Source: JAXLWB01 sp046328715 (GTDB taxonomy: Bacteria > Chloroflexota > Anaerolineae > Caldilineales > Caldilineaceae). From it: a stretch of DNA of 64,000 nucleotides. Below, in pieces: positions 56,656-64,000 of this stretch (the first letter of the stretch is position 1; every line of letters begins with the position of its first letter). The DNA is taken from the NCBI GenBank assembly GCA_046328715.1, contig JAXLWB010000024.1:62001-126000 (forward strand). The letters are read 5' to 3'. The translations under genes were made by a program, and so were the position numbers. A model generated the notes under the pieces. That model had not been told where the DNA came from, searched no databases, and saw only the letters and a program-made list of their open reading frames with translations.

Positions 56656-57876
56656 TTAACTCACCTGCGTGGCCTGGACTTTCTTCAATGCATTGACCAC
56701 ATCATCGACGCCCTGTTTGCCAGCACGGAAGACCGATTCGCCCAGCCAAACTGCTTCATGTTGCGCTAATCGTTCGGCGGTGTTGAAGTACATCTCCTGC
56801 ATACGAAAGCGTTCGGGGAAGGCACTGGGCACGGGCAATTTGGACAGTTGGGGTTGGAAGAGATCGTAGCGGTTCATGGGAGGGTAGCCGGTGTGGCAAC
56901 GAACGCCCTCGGCGCGCAGTGCCTCGCAGATTACTCCATGTTCGGCCCCAAACTGTTCCGGATCGATAGCAAAAATGTAGCAGTAGACCGAACGTGCCGT
57001 GATCCGTGGATCGAGGCGCATCACACGCACGCCAGGAATCTCACTCAGCGCCTCGTCCATGTAGGATGCCATCTCCTCACGCTCTTTGAACTGGTCGGGA
57101 AAGCGCTCCAACGCCACAATGCCCAACGCCGCCTGAATCTCCGTCATACGGAAGTTGGCACCATAGGTGATATTCTCCTCATTGGCATCCTTGGCACGCC
57201 CACAGTCGATGATACTCGAAGCCCGCTCTGCAAATTCTGGTGTACGACAGATCAGCACGCCACCTTCGCCCGATGTCAGGGTCTTGGAAGATTGCAGGCT
57301 GAACGAGCCGAAGTGACCGATCGTGCCTGCGCCCTTTCCTCGCCAATGGGCACCGTGGGCATGGGCGCAATCCTCAATCACGATCAAATTGTGCCGTTCA
57401 GCAATCTCCATGATTGCATCCATGTCGGCCATATGTGCGGCCAGATGGACAACAATGATCGCCTTAGTAGCAGGTGTAATCGCCGCCTCAACCGCTTTGG
57501 GGTCGATGCAGCAAGTGTTGGGATCCACATCGACGATCACGGGGATGCAGCCAACCGAAACGGGGGCTGTGGCCGTGGCTGCAAAGGTGTAGGCGGGAAC
57601 AATAACCTCATCGCCCCAGCCCAAGTTGGCAGCACGTAGCGCCACCTCGATCGTGATCGTGCCATTCATCATTGGCACGGCGTAGCCGCCACTTTGCAGT
57701 TCGGCAAAGCGTCGAGCAAATTCCTGTGTGGTCGGCCCAGGATAGGGATGTCCTCCCCACCGTCCCGACTGGATCACATCTGTCACAGCGTCAATATCCC
57801 GCTGATCGTGTATGGGCCAGGCAGGCCACGGTTCGGTACGAACAGGTTCACCGCCATGGTACGCGAGTTTTGACAT
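56656..57876 (-). CDS. DegT/DnrJ/EryC1/StrS-family PLP aminotransferase
   Basis: Sugar or cyclitol aminotransferase family. 406 residues from ATG 57874-57876 with AGGA upstream; a longer open frame to 58191 only covers the permease gene. Motifs: VPMMNGTITIEVALRA, VIVPAYTFAATATA, VIEDCAHAHGAHWRGKGAG, PLP lysine in FSLQSSKTLTSGEGG, YGANFRMTEIQAALG and RCHTGYPPMNRYDLF. It directly follows a sugar-type ABC importer, suggesting it acts on the imported sugar or a derivative. Confidence 0.92.
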   Translation of the reverse strand: MSKLAYHGGEPVRTEPWPAWPIHDQRDIDAVTDVIQSGRWGGHPYPGPTTQEFARRFAELQSGGYAVPMMNGTITIEVALRAANLGWGDEVIVPAYTFAATATAPVSVGCIPVIVDVDPNTCCIDPKAVEAAITPATKAIIVVHLAAHMADMDAIMEIAERHNLIVIEDCAHAHGAHWRGKGAGTIGHFGSFSLQSSKTLTSGEGGVLICRTPEFAERASSIIDCGRAKDANEENITYGANFRMTEIQAALGIVALERFPDQFKEREEMASYMDEALSEIPGVRVMRLDPRITARSVYCYIFAIDPEQFGAEHGVICEALRAEGVRCHTGYPPMNRYDLFQPQLSKLPVPSAFPERFRMQEMYFNTAERLAQHEAVWLGESVFRAGKQGVDDVVNALKKVQATQVS

Positions 57877-57902
57877 AAATAGTTCCTTTTTTGATGTAAA
57901 AA

Positions 57903-58826
57903 TTACCCCTTCACACCTGTTAACACGGCTCCCTCGACAAAGAAGCGTTGCGAAACGAAGAAGATCAGCACAGGTGGAATGATGGAGACGATGGTTGCCG
58001 CCATCAGGTAGTTCCAGTGCATATTGTTGCCGATCGTGCTCATGTAGAGACGCAGACCGACGGGAATAGTGAACTTTTCGATGGTGGTGAGGTAAATCAG
58101 CGGCGCTTGGAAATTGCTCCAATTGGCGAAGAAGGCAAAGACGGCAACACTGGCGAGGGCCGGTTTGGCTAAGGGCATGAGGATGCGCCAATAGACGCTC
58201 AGGTAGTTAGCTCCATCGATCTTGGCCGCATCATCCAGTTCCGTGGGCAGGGTCATGAAGAACTGACGCAGCAGAAAGATGTAAAACGCGCTACCACCCA
58301 ACCAACTTGGAATGATCAGCGGCGCATAGGTGTCAAGCCAGCCTAACGAGCGGAAGATTAAGTAGACGGGTACCAACGTTACCTCGCCGGGCAACATTAG
58401 GGTGCTGAGTAAAATTGCAAACAGGATATCCTTGCCCGGCGCACGCAGACGTGCAAAGGCATAGGCGACCAAGGATGCTGTAATAGTCGCACCCATCACG
58501 CATAGAGATGTCACTTGGACGCTGTTCCAAAAGTAGCGAAAGAAGGGCTGAAAGGTGAGTGCTGCTGGGTAGTTGCTCCAAACAAAGGGTTGCGGAATCC
58601 ATTGTAAGGGCAGCAAAAAGACATCGCCATCCTCCTTGAGCGACGTCGAGAGCATCCACAAGATTGGAATCATCAACAGAAAAGCGCCCAACGTTACAAC
58701 CGCTGTACTCAACCAGAGACTCAGTCGCTGCTGGACACTCTTGCGTTGAAACAATGCAGGACGTTCTAATACTGATGTTCGTTTTGGCTGGCTGATGGCC
58801 TGCTCACTTGTCATTTGGTTGCTCAC
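57903..58826 (-). CDS. Carbohydrate ABC transporter permease (MalG/UgpE-like)
   Basis: 307 residues, six membrane segments. The EAA-type loop is DDAAKIDGANYLSVYWRILM, followed by PLAKPALASVAVFAF. N-terminal about 35 residues are cytoplasmic. Start overlaps the other permease's stop by 4 nt. No ATPase gene is linked, so a shared MsmK-like ATPase elsewhere would be needed. Confidence 0.93.
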   Translation of the reverse strand: MSNQMTSEQAISQPKRTSVLERPALFQRKSVQQRLSLWLSTAVVTLGAFLLMIPILWMLSTSLKEDGDVFLLPLQWIPQPFVWSNYPAALTFQPFFRYFWNSVQVTSLCVMGATITASLVAYAFARLRAPGKDILFAILLSTLMLPGEVTLVPVYLIFRSLGWLDTYAPLIIPSWLGGSAFYIFLLRQFFMTLPTELDDAAKIDGANYLSVYWRILMPLAKPALASVAVFAFFANWSNFQAPLIYLTTIEKFTIPVGLRLYMSTIGNNMHWNYLMAATIVSIIPPVLIFFVSQRFFVEGAVLTGVKG

Positions 58827-59752
58827 TTGCGAATTGCTCCCTCGTAATAAACCCAGTTCCCAGTAAGGCGGAATACCAGCAACGTCAACAACGCCACGAT
58901 CAAAAACATCAGCCAGGCGAGTGTACTGGCATACCCCATCTTAAGATAGCGAAAGGCGTTGTTGTAGAGATACAGTCCGTAAAAGAGGCTGGCGTTATCC
59001 GGTCCACCATTAGTGATGATCAAGGCTGGGGTAAAAAGTTGGAAGGAGTCGATGATGCCGATGACCACATTGAAGAGAATCACCGGTGACATCATAGGCA
59101 GCGTAACATTGACAAAACGGGACCACGAGCCAGCGCCATCGATCTCGGCTGCTTCATAGAGATGGGCCGGAATATCCTGCAAGCCGGCGAGAAAGATCAC
59201 CATCGTCACGCCCATGCCCCACAGCCCGATCATGATAAAGGCGGGAATGACCCACGTTTTGCTGAAAAACCAATCTGGCCCATTGATGCCAATCATATCC
59301 AGCGAATTGTTGATTAGCCCAAATTCGGGGTTGAGCATCCACATCCATAACACCGCTACTGGCACGCCCGAGATCACCGCTGGCATGTAGTAGACGGTAC
59401 GGTAGACGCGTACGCCGCGCATCCCTTGATTGAGCAACAGGGCAACCAGAAACGAAAGTCCCAGGATCAGTGGCACCGCACCCAAGCTATATTTGAAGGT
59501 GACTTTAAGCGCCTGCCACACTAGCTTATCGTCGGTAAAGAGCTTGATGTAGTTGGCAAAGCCAATCCACTTGGCAGGGGTGATGACTGGATAATCAGCC
59601 AGGCTGAGAACCAACGACGCAATCATCGGCCCAATCGTCAAACAGAGCAGCCCCAGTAGCCACGGGCTGGCAAAGAGGTAAAAGGCAATGTACTCTTGGA
59701 GCAGCAAGCGATTGAACCGACGCTTGGGGGGAGGCAAAGTAGAAGTGGACAA
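58823..59752 (-). CDS. Carbohydrate ABC transporter permease (MalF/UgpA-like)
   Basis: 309 residues, six membrane segments. IAFYLFASPWLLGLLCLTIGP at the N-terminus, the EAA loop LYEAAEIDGAGSWSRFVNVT, then LPMMSPVILFNVVIGIIDSF, and the LYLYNNAFRYLKMGYASTLA C-terminus, all typical of CUT1 permeases for oligosaccharides or glycerol-phosphate-like substrates. Upstream lies a hairpin, then the binding protein. Confidence 0.93.
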   Translation of the reverse strand: MSTSTLPPPKRRFNRLLLQEYIAFYLFASPWLLGLLCLTIGPMIASLVLSLADYPVITPAKWIGFANYIKLFTDDKLVWQALKVTFKYSLGAVPLILGLSFLVALLLNQGMRGVRVYRTVYYMPAVISGVPVAVLWMWMLNPEFGLINNSLDMIGINGPDWFFSKTWVIPAFIMIGLWGMGVTMVIFLAGLQDIPAHLYEAAEIDGAGSWSRFVNVTLPMMSPVILFNVVIGIIDSFQLFTPALIITNGGPDNASLFYGLYLYNNAFRYLKMGYASTLAWLMFLIVALLTLLVFRLTGNWVYYEGAIRK

Positions 59753-59779
59753 ATTTCACTCCTTCGCAAAAGCTATGCA

Positions 59780-59860
59780 GGGACACAGAGGGCACAAGAG
59801 AAGGCACGAAGAACACAGAGAGAAACAGATGAAACCCTCTTGTGCCCCTCCGTGTCTCCT
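59780..59860. repeat. Word-type inverted repeat between binding protein and permease
   Basis: GGGACACAGAGGGCACAAGAG (59780-59800 in part) pairs imperfectly with CTCTTGTGCCCCTCCGTGTC (59837-59856). Both arms and flanks iterate CACAGAG/CTCTGTG words. In ABC operons such a hairpin between binding protein and permeases often keeps the binding-protein mRNA more abundant. Confidence 0.82.
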
Positions 59861-59888
59861 CTGTGCTCTCTGTGTAGTGCCTTTGTCG

Positions 59889-61307
59889 CTACGAAATCAC
59901 CTTGCTCTCATCGATGATCTTCTGTATATCTGGCGCAGCAGCGGTGATGATATCACGCGAGGTGCCTTCACCGAGCCAGATGCGGTCGAGGGCTGGCTGC
60001 AAGCCTTGCCCATTGACGATACTCATGTTGACCGTCCAGTTTTCGGGGTCGATCTGTTCGTATTTGGGTGCTTCCGTGAGAACTTTGAATTGAGCGTCGT
60101 CGAGATTGGGGAGTGTCTTCTTTTGCAGGTCGATCCAATATTGGCTGAGTGAACTCAAGGCGCTCTGCGGGCCATATTCACAAGGATAAATCTTCTGTGC
60201 TTCTTCGCTCACCATGAACTTGAGGAACTCCCAGGAGCCTTCGAGGTTTTTCACGCCTTTGATCATGCTCCAGAAGTCGATCCAGACATGCATGTGGCGG
60301 TCGGAGCCATCGGGCGGGAAGGGCAGAGCCGCCGTACCCCACTCAAATTCCTTGATCGTAGCATACTGGCTGAGCGAACCAATGTTGCCCAAGTTCATGG
60401 CCACCTTGCCGCTCATAAAGAAGGGGCCTGATCCACCCGAGGAGACCCGTTGCGACTGTGCCGGGGTCGGTGCAATATTGTCCTTGAGCATCAGATCGGC
60501 ATACCATTGGGTCGCAGCAATGACCCTCTCATCTTTATGTCCGACGAATTCGGTGATGATGCCTGTTTCGTAGGTTTCTTTGGGGAACCAGTCGCCGCCA
60601 AAGAGCCAACCGGTAGGCCACTCTTTAAAGTCAAAGACGATGCCAAACTGGCTGGTTTCGTCGCCTTCCTTCTTTGTCAGTGCCTTGGCGGTCTCGGTCA
60701 AGGTGTCATAGGTCCAGGATTTGTCAGTCCAATCGGTGGGCGGAACTTGGACGCCGGCTTCATCAAAGAGTGTCTTGTTGTAGAAGAGTACGTGCGGCCA
60801 TAGATCGAGCGGTAATGCCATCAATTTGCCGTTCCAATGGCAACCCTTCATGCCGTCCGCATGGAAATTGTCGAGTTTGAGATTGTCGCGCGTTGCAAGC
60901 TCATCCAACTCCTGGCTGAGGCCGCGCGCTGCATAGTAGCGATAACCGCGCGAAGAGAAGGGGGCATAGATCGCAGGCGGATCACCGGAAGCGATCATTA
61001 GATCAAGCTTGGTGATGTACTCATCGCCGCCTGGTGCAAAGACCCGGTTGATCTTGACGTCCGGGTGTTGTTGCTCGAACATATCAATCACGCGATTGAA
61101 ATACTCTTCTTCGTTTGCACCAGAACGTAACAGCGCTGGAACAGGCTCCCCCACCGCTGCCGGGGCTGCCCCACCTGAACTGCTACTGGCTGGCGCTTGG
61201 CTGGCCGGGGCACAGGCCGCGATCAAGACCGCACCCATGCTAACAGTTGCTCCCTTGAGAAAGGCGCGACGATTCAATTTGTTTTCTTCATTTGCCTCGG
61301 ATGCCAT
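59889..61307 (-). CDS. Extracellular solute-binding lipoprotein (CUT1 ABC transporter)
   Basis: 472 residues from ATG 61305-61307 with GGAG upstream. The N-terminus has a twin-arginine-type motif NRRAFLKGA and a lipobox (VLIAAC) whose Cys would be lipidated. A Ser/Ala/Gly/Pro linker follows. The family-1 binding fold is seen in YFNRVIDMFEQQHPDVKIN, WPHVLFYNKTLFDEAGV and KVAMNLGNIGSL. It delivers an unknown sugar or polyol to the permeases. Confidence 0.92.
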   Translation of the reverse strand: MASEANEENKLNRRAFLKGATVSMGAVLIAACAPASQAPASSSSGGAAPAAVGEPVPALLRSGANEEEYFNRVIDMFEQQHPDVKINRVFAPGGDEYITKLDLMIASGDPPAIYAPFSSRGYRYYAARGLSQELDELATRDNLKLDNFHADGMKGCHWNGKLMALPLDLWPHVLFYNKTLFDEAGVQVPPTDWTDKSWTYDTLTETAKALTKKEGDETSQFGIVFDFKEWPTGWLFGGDWFPKETYETGIITEFVGHKDERVIAATQWYADLMLKDNIAPTPAQSQRVSSGGSGPFFMSGKVAMNLGNIGSLSQYATIKEFEWGTAALPFPPDGSDRHMHVWIDFWSMIKGVKNLEGSWEFLKFMVSEEAQKIYPCEYGPQSALSSLSQYWIDLQKKTLPNLDDAQFKVLTEAPKYEQIDPENWTVNMSIVNGQGLQPALDRIWLGEGTSRDIITAAAPDIQKIIDESKVIS

Positions 61308-61471
61308 ATCGAGTCTCCTTTGTGACTTGCCGTAACGGCACAGTGGTGTGATGATCGATGTTTGATTGGAATAAAATACTGCTGAGGTAAATGAAATCGT
61401 ATCCAAGATCGGAAACTCTGTCAAGTGTCGTGAAAGTAATGGGTAAATCTCCCACTTAAGCAGACTAAGGT

Positions 61472-61524
61472 CAGAGCGCCGCACGTTAGTAAGGGGGCAA
61501 ACCCTTCTAACGTGCGGCGCTCTG
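61472..61524. repeat. Perfect 18-bp hairpin after recF
   Basis: CAGAGCGCCGCACGTTAG (61472-61489) pairs exactly with 61507-61524, and AAGGG/CCCTT continues the stem inside. The rest of the 255-bp spacer between recF and the binding-protein gene shows no gene. The segment CCGCACGTTAGTAAGGGG shares 17 of 18 bases with the rpoB-rpoC hairpin. Confidence 0.88.
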
Positions 61525-61562
61525 AGGAGATCGAACCCTATCTATCTTCGTTTAGAATGGAT

Positions 61563-62894
61563 TTATGCCTGAAGTGTGTGATTGCCGTTTTCTACCTTGC
61601 CACCTTTGACTACCAATCGTTGTGCGCCTGCTTGAAATTCTTTAGTGTAATCTTCCCAATCGGTAGTGGTTAGAATGGCTTGCGTGGCACTGTCGAGTGC
61701 TTGGGTAAGCATCGCACGGCGGCGAGCGTCGAGTTCGCTCATCACATCGTCGAGGAGCAGGATGGGTGCTGTACCTGTGATTTCGGTCATCGTGCGCACT
61801 TCGGCCAACTTGATTGAAAGCGCTGCACTGCGTTGCTGTCCACGACTCCCAAAGAGGCGCAGGTCGCGGCGGTTGGCGACAAAGCGGAGATCATCGCGAT
61901 GGGGGCCGTAGAGGGTATTGCCCGCATCGATCTCCCTGGCACGGCGGCTGTTGAGCTTGGCCCGATAGGCTGCTGCGGCAGTTTCCGGATCGAGCGTTGT
62001 CTCGGGTGGGTCGTCAAACTCGCTGGCCCGTTCATTATCGAGAAAGGAAAAATCGGCTTCGCTCATCGAGCCAGGGTTGAAACTGGGCAGATAGTGAAGC
62101 GAAAGTTGCTCACGTTTGCCGCTTAACTCGCCATGTAGTTCGCGCGCAATGCGCGTTAGTTGCTGGACAAAGTTGTGGCGTTTGGCAATGACGATGCTCC
62201 CGTGCTGCATCAACTTTTCGTCCCAAAAGCCAAGCTGTGCCTCGACGGCTGGACTTTTCGGTGAAGCAGCTTGCTCACGAAAGGATTTGAGCAGACTGTT
62301 GCGCTGCTCCACCACTTTTTGGTAATCGGAGAGGGCACGCGTGTAGCTCTTGTCCAGTTGACAAAGGGCAATATCGAGATAACGTCGTCGCTCGCCGGGG
62401 CTGCCATCGACTAATTTGACATCCTCCGGCAAAAAGAGCACCGCCCGCATCAAACCGACCAGATCAACGGCCCGTTTGGCTACCCCATTGATCTTGACTT
62501 GCTTTTTGAAGTTGATACCATCATCACGTGGGGTCAGGAGAATTTCGATTGAAGTTGCATCAACTTTCGATTTTGGAGTTTTCGAGGACAACTCCAGAGT
62601 TTGTAATCTATCGGTTCCGTTCCCCCCATCACCCAACCACCCCATCTCCCCAACTGCTACTTCTCCACTAATTTTCGAGTAAGGAATCGGCTCATCCCCC
62701 GCCGCCCAATCGACAATCTCCCGCTCGCTGTTGGCGTGGACGGGCTTGCTCGTCGCTAGCATAAAGATCGCTTCGAGCAGATTGGTCTTTCCCTGCGCGT
62801 TCTCACCCTGAATCAACGTGCGATTGGCGGTAAAGTCTAGATCAAGCGCTTTATAGTTGCGAAAGTGGGTAAGGGTGAGATGGCGTAAATGCAT
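61563..62894 (-). CDS. recF: DNA replication and repair protein RecF
   Basis: SMC-like ATPase that binds gapped DNA and helps load RecA. 443 residues from ATG 62892-62894, longer than the usual 360-390. Walker A GENAQGKTN (30-38), signature LFGSRGQQRSAAL, Walker B ILLLDDVMSELD. An extra segment at about 83-113 (WLGDGGNGTDRLQTLELSSK) comes from a GTTGGGGAGATGGGG-like stretch and may be another word insertion. It follows holA. Confidence 0.95.
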   Translation of the reverse strand: MHLRHLTLTHFRNYKALDLDFTANRTLIQGENAQGKTNLLEAIFMLATSKPVHANSEREIVDWAAGDEPIPYSKISGEVAVGEMGWLGDGGNGTDRLQTLELSSKTPKSKVDATSIEILLTPRDDGINFKKQVKINGVAKRAVDLVGLMRAVLFLPEDVKLVDGSPGERRRYLDIALCQLDKSYTRALSDYQKVVEQRNSLLKSFREQAASPKSPAVEAQLGFWDEKLMQHGSIVIAKRHNFVQQLTRIARELHGELSGKREQLSLHYLPSFNPGSMSEADFSFLDNERASEFDDPPETTLDPETAAAAYRAKLNSRRAREIDAGNTLYGPHRDDLRFVANRRDLRLFGSRGQQRSAALSIKLAEVRTMTEITGTAPILLLDDVMSELDARRRAMLTQALDSATQAILTTTDWEDYTKEFQAGAQRLVVKGGKVENGNHTLQA

Positions 62895-62900
62895 GGGATG

Positions 62901-62938
62901 GACAAGAAGACAAGAAGACAAGAAGACAAGAAGACAAG
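62901..62938. repeat. GACAAGAA tandem repeat with partial opposite arm
   Basis: 8-bp unit GACAAGAA repeated almost five times at 62901-62938. A degenerate opposite arm follows (CTTCTTGTC at 62949-62957 and CTTCCTGTCCGCCTGTC to 62982). It fills the spacer between recF and holA. Confidence 0.9.
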
Positions 62939-62981
62939 CACGAGAGTTTCTTCTTGTCTTTCCCTCTTCCTGTCCGCCTGT

Positions 62982-64000
62982 CTATTTTTTCGTTAATTCT
63001 GCTACCACTAAATCAATCTCCGTGTCCTGATCGGCACCGGTCTTCATGGCGTAGTCGGCCTGGAGTAGACGTTCCATAATGCGGTCGAGTTCGGGCCAGG
63101 AGTAGCGACCAACCTGAGCCATCGCTTTTTTCACGGGGAACGGGTTTTCGCCGATCTCCTTGGCTACGGCAAATTCATCACCCTGCATCGACTGCATCGC
63201 ATCTTTGACCTTGATAATGGTGCGAAACTGACGAGCGATCATGGTTAGCAAGTAAAAGGGATTGCCACTGCTCGATGCGTTCGGCCCTTGGCGCAGTTCG
63301 TAGAGGGCGGCCATTGCTCCACGTGGGTTGCGTTGGCTTAGCGACTCGGTCAATTCCCAGATCACGGCTTCGCTGACGTCGGCCACCATCAACTTGATGG
63401 CTTCGGCGGTGATAGTTTTGCCGTCGGTGTAGAGACTCAACTTCTCTAGTTCGTTGTCCAGTCGCCGCAGATCGGCACCGACAAACTCAGCCAGCATCTG
63501 TACCGCTTTGCCATCGATGGCGACCTTCTTCTCTTTGGCACGTTGCTGAATCCAACCAGGCAAGGCCTTCGCATCCGGCGCAGCGAGTTCCTCAATGGTG
63601 ATGGTTTTCGCCTTGCTCAATCCCTCTAAGCCGAGTACTTTGTTTTCGGCCTTGCCCTCTTTGGCAGGAATGGTAAAACCCTTCCATAGCCCGCGCCGTT
63701 TGTCCACCTGACTGTCGATAAAAATGACTTCGCAGGAGTCAGGAATGGTGGTAAGCTCCATACCAAGTCGAGCCACTTCCGCATGAGCATTGCTGTGTGT
63801 ATCCTTGCTGGCGGCCATGCGTTTGTCCAAAGCATCGAGATAGCCGCGCACAATCACAAGTCGCTTTTCGCTCAAAAATGGCATCATGGCTGCTTGGGCA
63901 GCAATCTCAGCCGCCGTGGCGCTTGCATCAAAAATGGTAGTATTCAAATCTACCATGTCCGCATCCCCTAAGGAGTGCTTCAGTGCGGTGAGACGCTCTT
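62982..64000 (-). CDS. holA: DNA polymerase III subunit delta HolA (5' end cut by window edge)
   Basis: Clamp-loader subunit that opens the beta clamp. About 339 residues visible. The frame is open beyond the ATG at 63954-63956 through ERLTALKHSLGDADMVDLNTT, which matches the conserved start of HolA (L..LG..DM..LNTT), so the gene starts outside the window. Further: FLSEKRLVIVRGYLDAL, GADLRRLDNELEKLSLY and LTMIARQFRTIIKVKDA. Only the N-terminal P-loop-like segment is missing. It is the last gene at the right edge. Confidence 0.93.
   Translation of the reverse strand, partial: ERLTALKHSLGDADMVDLNTTIFDASATAAEIAAQAAMMPFLSEKRLVIVRGYLDALDKRMAASKDTHSNAHAEVARLGMELTTIPDSCEVIFIDSQVDKRRGLWKGFTIPAKEGKAENKVLGLEGLSKAKTITIEELAAPDAKALPGWIQQRAKEKKVAIDGKAVQMLAEFVGADLRRLDNELEKLSLYTDGKTITAEAIKLMVADVSEAVIWELTESLSQRNPRGAMAALYELRQGPNASSSGNPFYLLTMIARQFRTIIKVKDAMQSMQGDEFAVAKEIGENPFPVKKAMAQVGRYSWPELDRIMERLLQADYAMKTGADQDTEIDLVVAELTKK

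Noticed and set aside
56848..57639. Plus-strand frame of 263 codons opposite the DegT gene
   Set aside because: Shadow; the minus strand encodes the full aminotransferase with PLP lysine.
62901..62938. CRISPR-like short repeat array
   Set aside because: The 8-bp unit repeats head to tail with no spacers; it is a simple tandem repeat.

Overview
The window looks like a bacterial chromosome segment from the Chloroflexota, probably the Anaerolineae/Caldilineae side. The basis is the character of RpoB, RpoC and the division proteins, the extracellular LysM proteins with Thr/Pro/Ala-rich linkers, and a long intact division/cell-wall cluster. This placement is inference, with no phylogeny run. There is no phage, integrase, transposase, CRISPR array, rRNA or tRNA that I can see.

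Region 1 (1-19.2 kb, all minus strand) is a near-complete dcw cluster read from right to left: mraZ, rsmH, an FtsL-like protein, ftsI, murF, mraY, murD, ftsW, murG, two CvpA-like membrane proteins, murC, murB, ddl, ftsQ, ftsA and ftsZ (cut by the window edge). It starts from a good promoter overlapping three TGGRR-type MraZ boxes with a 10-nt period. ftsW and murG overlap by 191 bp in different frames.

Region 2 (19.2-28.7 kb) is a structured leader followed by rpoB and rpoC and a terminator. RpoC has a coiled-coil insertion and a long acidic tail.

Region 3 (28.8-48.6 kb) is a mosaic of small units: an amidase/GNAT pair, a RodZ-like protein, peptide deformylase, a LysM/Asp-box exoprotein, an HD hydrolase plus subtilase, MoaB, a Nudix hydrolase, an enolase-superfamily racemase with its acetyl/succinyltransferase, a DUF488-RecQ fusion helicase, an AIR-synthase-like protein, a six-LysM L,D-transpeptidase and two Yip1-like membrane proteins. 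Four of the plus-strand genes seem to be transcribed without a leader.

Region 4 (48.7-56 kb) carries histidine degradation (hutU, hutH, hutI), an HsmA-like membrane protein and a two-component system. Region 5 (56-64 kb) holds a sugar-type ABC importer with no ATPase, a DegT/DnrJ aminotransferase and a GNAT protein, then recF and holA (cut by the right edge).

The most striking non-genic signal is that most spacers longer than about 60 bp hold a long inverted repeat built from iterated short words. The word differs from locus to locus, but some words recur at distant sites. In two genes (murD and the GNAT gene at 40.1 kb) such word blocks sit inside the reading frame as extra segments. A separate family of about 132 bp palindromic elements with AACCCCACCCTA ends is present in three copies.
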